Assembly (NCBI GenBank): GCA_036746315.1
Contig: DAIOEK010000075.1
Location: 1 to 6,158, forward strand
Direction of reading: 5' to 3'
DNA length: 6,158 nucleotides
Source of the DNA: DAIOEK01 sp036746315
GTDB taxonomy: Bacteria > Chloroflexota > Anaerolineae > Anaerolineales > Anaerolineaceae
Shown: piece after piece, positions 5,071 to 6,158 of the stretch
How the letters are laid out: every line of letters begins with the position of its first letter
Position numbering within the stretch: position 1 is the stretch's first letter
Position numbers and translations under genes: made by a program
The notes under the pieces: generated by a model
Database searches by the model: none
What the model saw: the letters and a program-made list of their open reading frames with translations, nothing else
What the model was told of the DNA's origin: nothing

Positions 5071-6158
5071 TTATTCCGGCTTCCAGGCGATGCCGAAGAT
5101 CTCCAGGAAGATGTTGGTCTTGGTGGGGAGCAAGGGTAGTTCGGTGATCTGCGATGCGATCTCCTCCCACTTTTTGGTGATTTCCACATTCGCCTGGCTG
5201 ATCTCCAGATCCACATCGGCGATCTGCTTTTTCAGCAGGGCAATGGTCTGGATGGATTCATCCACATCGGCTTTGGCGTTGGCGGTCATGCGGCGCTTGG
5301 TGAGGTTGGTGTTCACACTGCGCTTTCTGCCGCCCAGCAGACCCAGAACGGTTTGCAATCCGGCGCCCACTTCTTCGGCGGTACGGGCGTTCAGCTCCGT
5401 TTGGTCGGAAGTCAATTCGGCTTCTTCCCTGGTCAGTTTTTGCTGCAACGATTCCTTCTTGCGGCGCAGGGCTGCACCAGATTTTTCCACATCCAGGTCG
5501 CGCTGTTTTTGGGCTTCCGTCAGGCACTCGCGGATGAAATCCGCTTCAGAGACTTCAGGCGCGGCAAATTTCTTGAGGACGGTGTTGGCACGGATGCGCA
5601 ATTCCCCGGTTTTGTACACCCAATCTTCGAAATCGCTTTGCAGGCGGGCGATCAGCTTGGGGTCTGTCATGGTCCCTTCCAGGCTGCCGAAACCGATTCC
5701 ACTGACCGGCGTGGTATCCCAGTTGCGGGGTTCCATTGCATCGACCACGTAATCTTCCCAGTGGATGATGCCGCGCGGGTCGGGGTCTGCGAGCAGCACG
5801 GTGCGGCGGACAAGTTGATCGACACCATAGCGCCGGTCGAGGTAGCGGATTTGTACCTGTCCGATCACAAGCGGGGTATAGCTGGCGGCTCCCCCAGCTG
5901 CGGGCAGGAAGACTTCCTTGATGCCACCCGGTACCTGCGGCTTGGTGCGGCTGGAACCGCCACTGGATGCGGTCGCCACTGCCGGTTTGGCGGCTTGCGG
6001 TGCACTGGCTGCGGGTGCAACTGCACTTGCAGCGGTTTTTTCGGGTGCAGCCTGCTGCGCCCCGGCAAGTTTGTTCAACAATGGAATTTGCACACGGGTG
6101 AGCGGACCTGCCAGGTAGTTCATCGCCCAGCGGGTGGTCATGGTGATCGGGGCGGAAT
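5071..6158 (-). CDS. C-terminal part of a probable HerA/DUF87-type ATPase, start outside window
   Basis: About 361 residues are visible and the frame is still open at 6158. The ATG at 6141 has no ribosome site and lies in conserved sequence, so the true start is beyond the edge. The segment TTRWAMNYLAGPLTRVQIPLL just inside the edge resembles the run that follows the ATPase core in large HerA/DUF87-type ATP-binding proteins. The Walker motifs themselves are not in the window. After an Ala/Pro/Ser-rich linker (about 27-70, counted from the ATG at 6141) come a beta-rich region (about 74-150) with WEDYVVDAMEPRNWD, and two charged helical stretches (about 205-255 and 290-330) of coiled-coil character, rich in Lys, Glu, Gln and Leu. 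The tail, TNIFLEIFGIAWKPE, resembles the ending of such proteins as I remember them. The family's role may be DNA or protein translocation; the substrate is unknown. It ends 32 bases before a strong terminator and is transcribed toward the GT-C gene. Confidence 0.65.
   Translation of the reverse strand, partial: SAPITMTTRWAMNYLAGPLTRVQIPLLNKLAGAQQAAPEKTAASAVAPAASAPQAAKPAVATASSGGSSRTKPQVPGGIKEVFLPAAGGAASYTPLVIGQVQIRYLDRRYGVDQLVRRTVLLADPDPRGIIHWEDYVVDAMEPRNWDTTPVSGIGFGSLEGTMTDPKLIARLQSDFEDWVYKTGELRIRANTVLKKFAAPEVSEADFIRECLTEAQKQRDLDVEKSGAALRRKKESLQQKLTREEAELTSDQTELNARTAEEVGAGLQTVLGLLGGRKRSVNTNLTKRRMTANAKADVDESIQTIALLKKQIADVDLEISQANVEITKKWEEIASQITELPLLPTKTNIFLEIFGIAWKPE

Noticed and set aside
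5071..6141. Taking the ATG at 6141 as the start of a complete 356-residue gene
   Set aside because: The frame stays open to the window edge, no ribosome site precedes the ATG, and the first residues resemble the interior of a longer ATPase.

Overview
The window looks like ordinary chromosomal DNA from a bacterium of moderately high G+C content. It carries no transposase, integrase, phage gene, CRISPR array or recognisable defence island. My best guess for the host is Chloroflexota (Anaerolineae-like). That rests on the overall protein style: a very large multi-TM GT-C transferase, a HerA-like ATPase C-terminus, and a tiny membrane protein behind a biotin ligase. It is inference, not proof. 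Promoters with an extended or consensus -10, encoded CCA ends on both tRNAs and rho-independent terminators fit a standard bacterial sigma-A system.

Layout, left to right. Bases 1-717 (+) are the 3' part of a biotin--[acetyl-CoA carboxylase] ligase gene cut by the window edge. It is followed at 760-996 (+) by a 78-residue single-pass membrane protein with a TTG start and its own promoter inside the end of the ligase gene. A long perfect palindrome at 1025-1061 separates this pair from convergent genes and doubles as a terminator for both sides. On the minus strand come a HemG/flavodoxin_5-like flavodoxin (1049-1573, start moved downstream of the longest ORF) and, upstream of it, a DUF6157-family protein (1676-2095). 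Next are two tandem serine tRNA genes, Ser(UGA) at 2314-2401 and Ser(GCU) at 2211-2301, with one promoter and one terminator. Then comes an 831-residue polytopic membrane protein of the GT39/ArnT-like GT-C type (2464-4959). Last is the C-terminal part of a probable HerA/DUF87-type ATPase (5071 to beyond 6158), which ends in a coiled-coil region.

The genes do not form one pathway. Each minus-strand unit seems to have its own promoter, and three intrinsic terminators partition the region, so it reads as a compact set of short housekeeping transcription units. I found no strong case for a novel multi-gene system. The more interesting points are the compact overlaps of regulatory signals, the unusual architecture of the GT-C protein with its soluble C-terminal domain, an inverted repeat just upstream of the flavodoxin -10, and a recurring TGTGGTA promoter element. 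No gene-free stretch exceeds about 120 bases.
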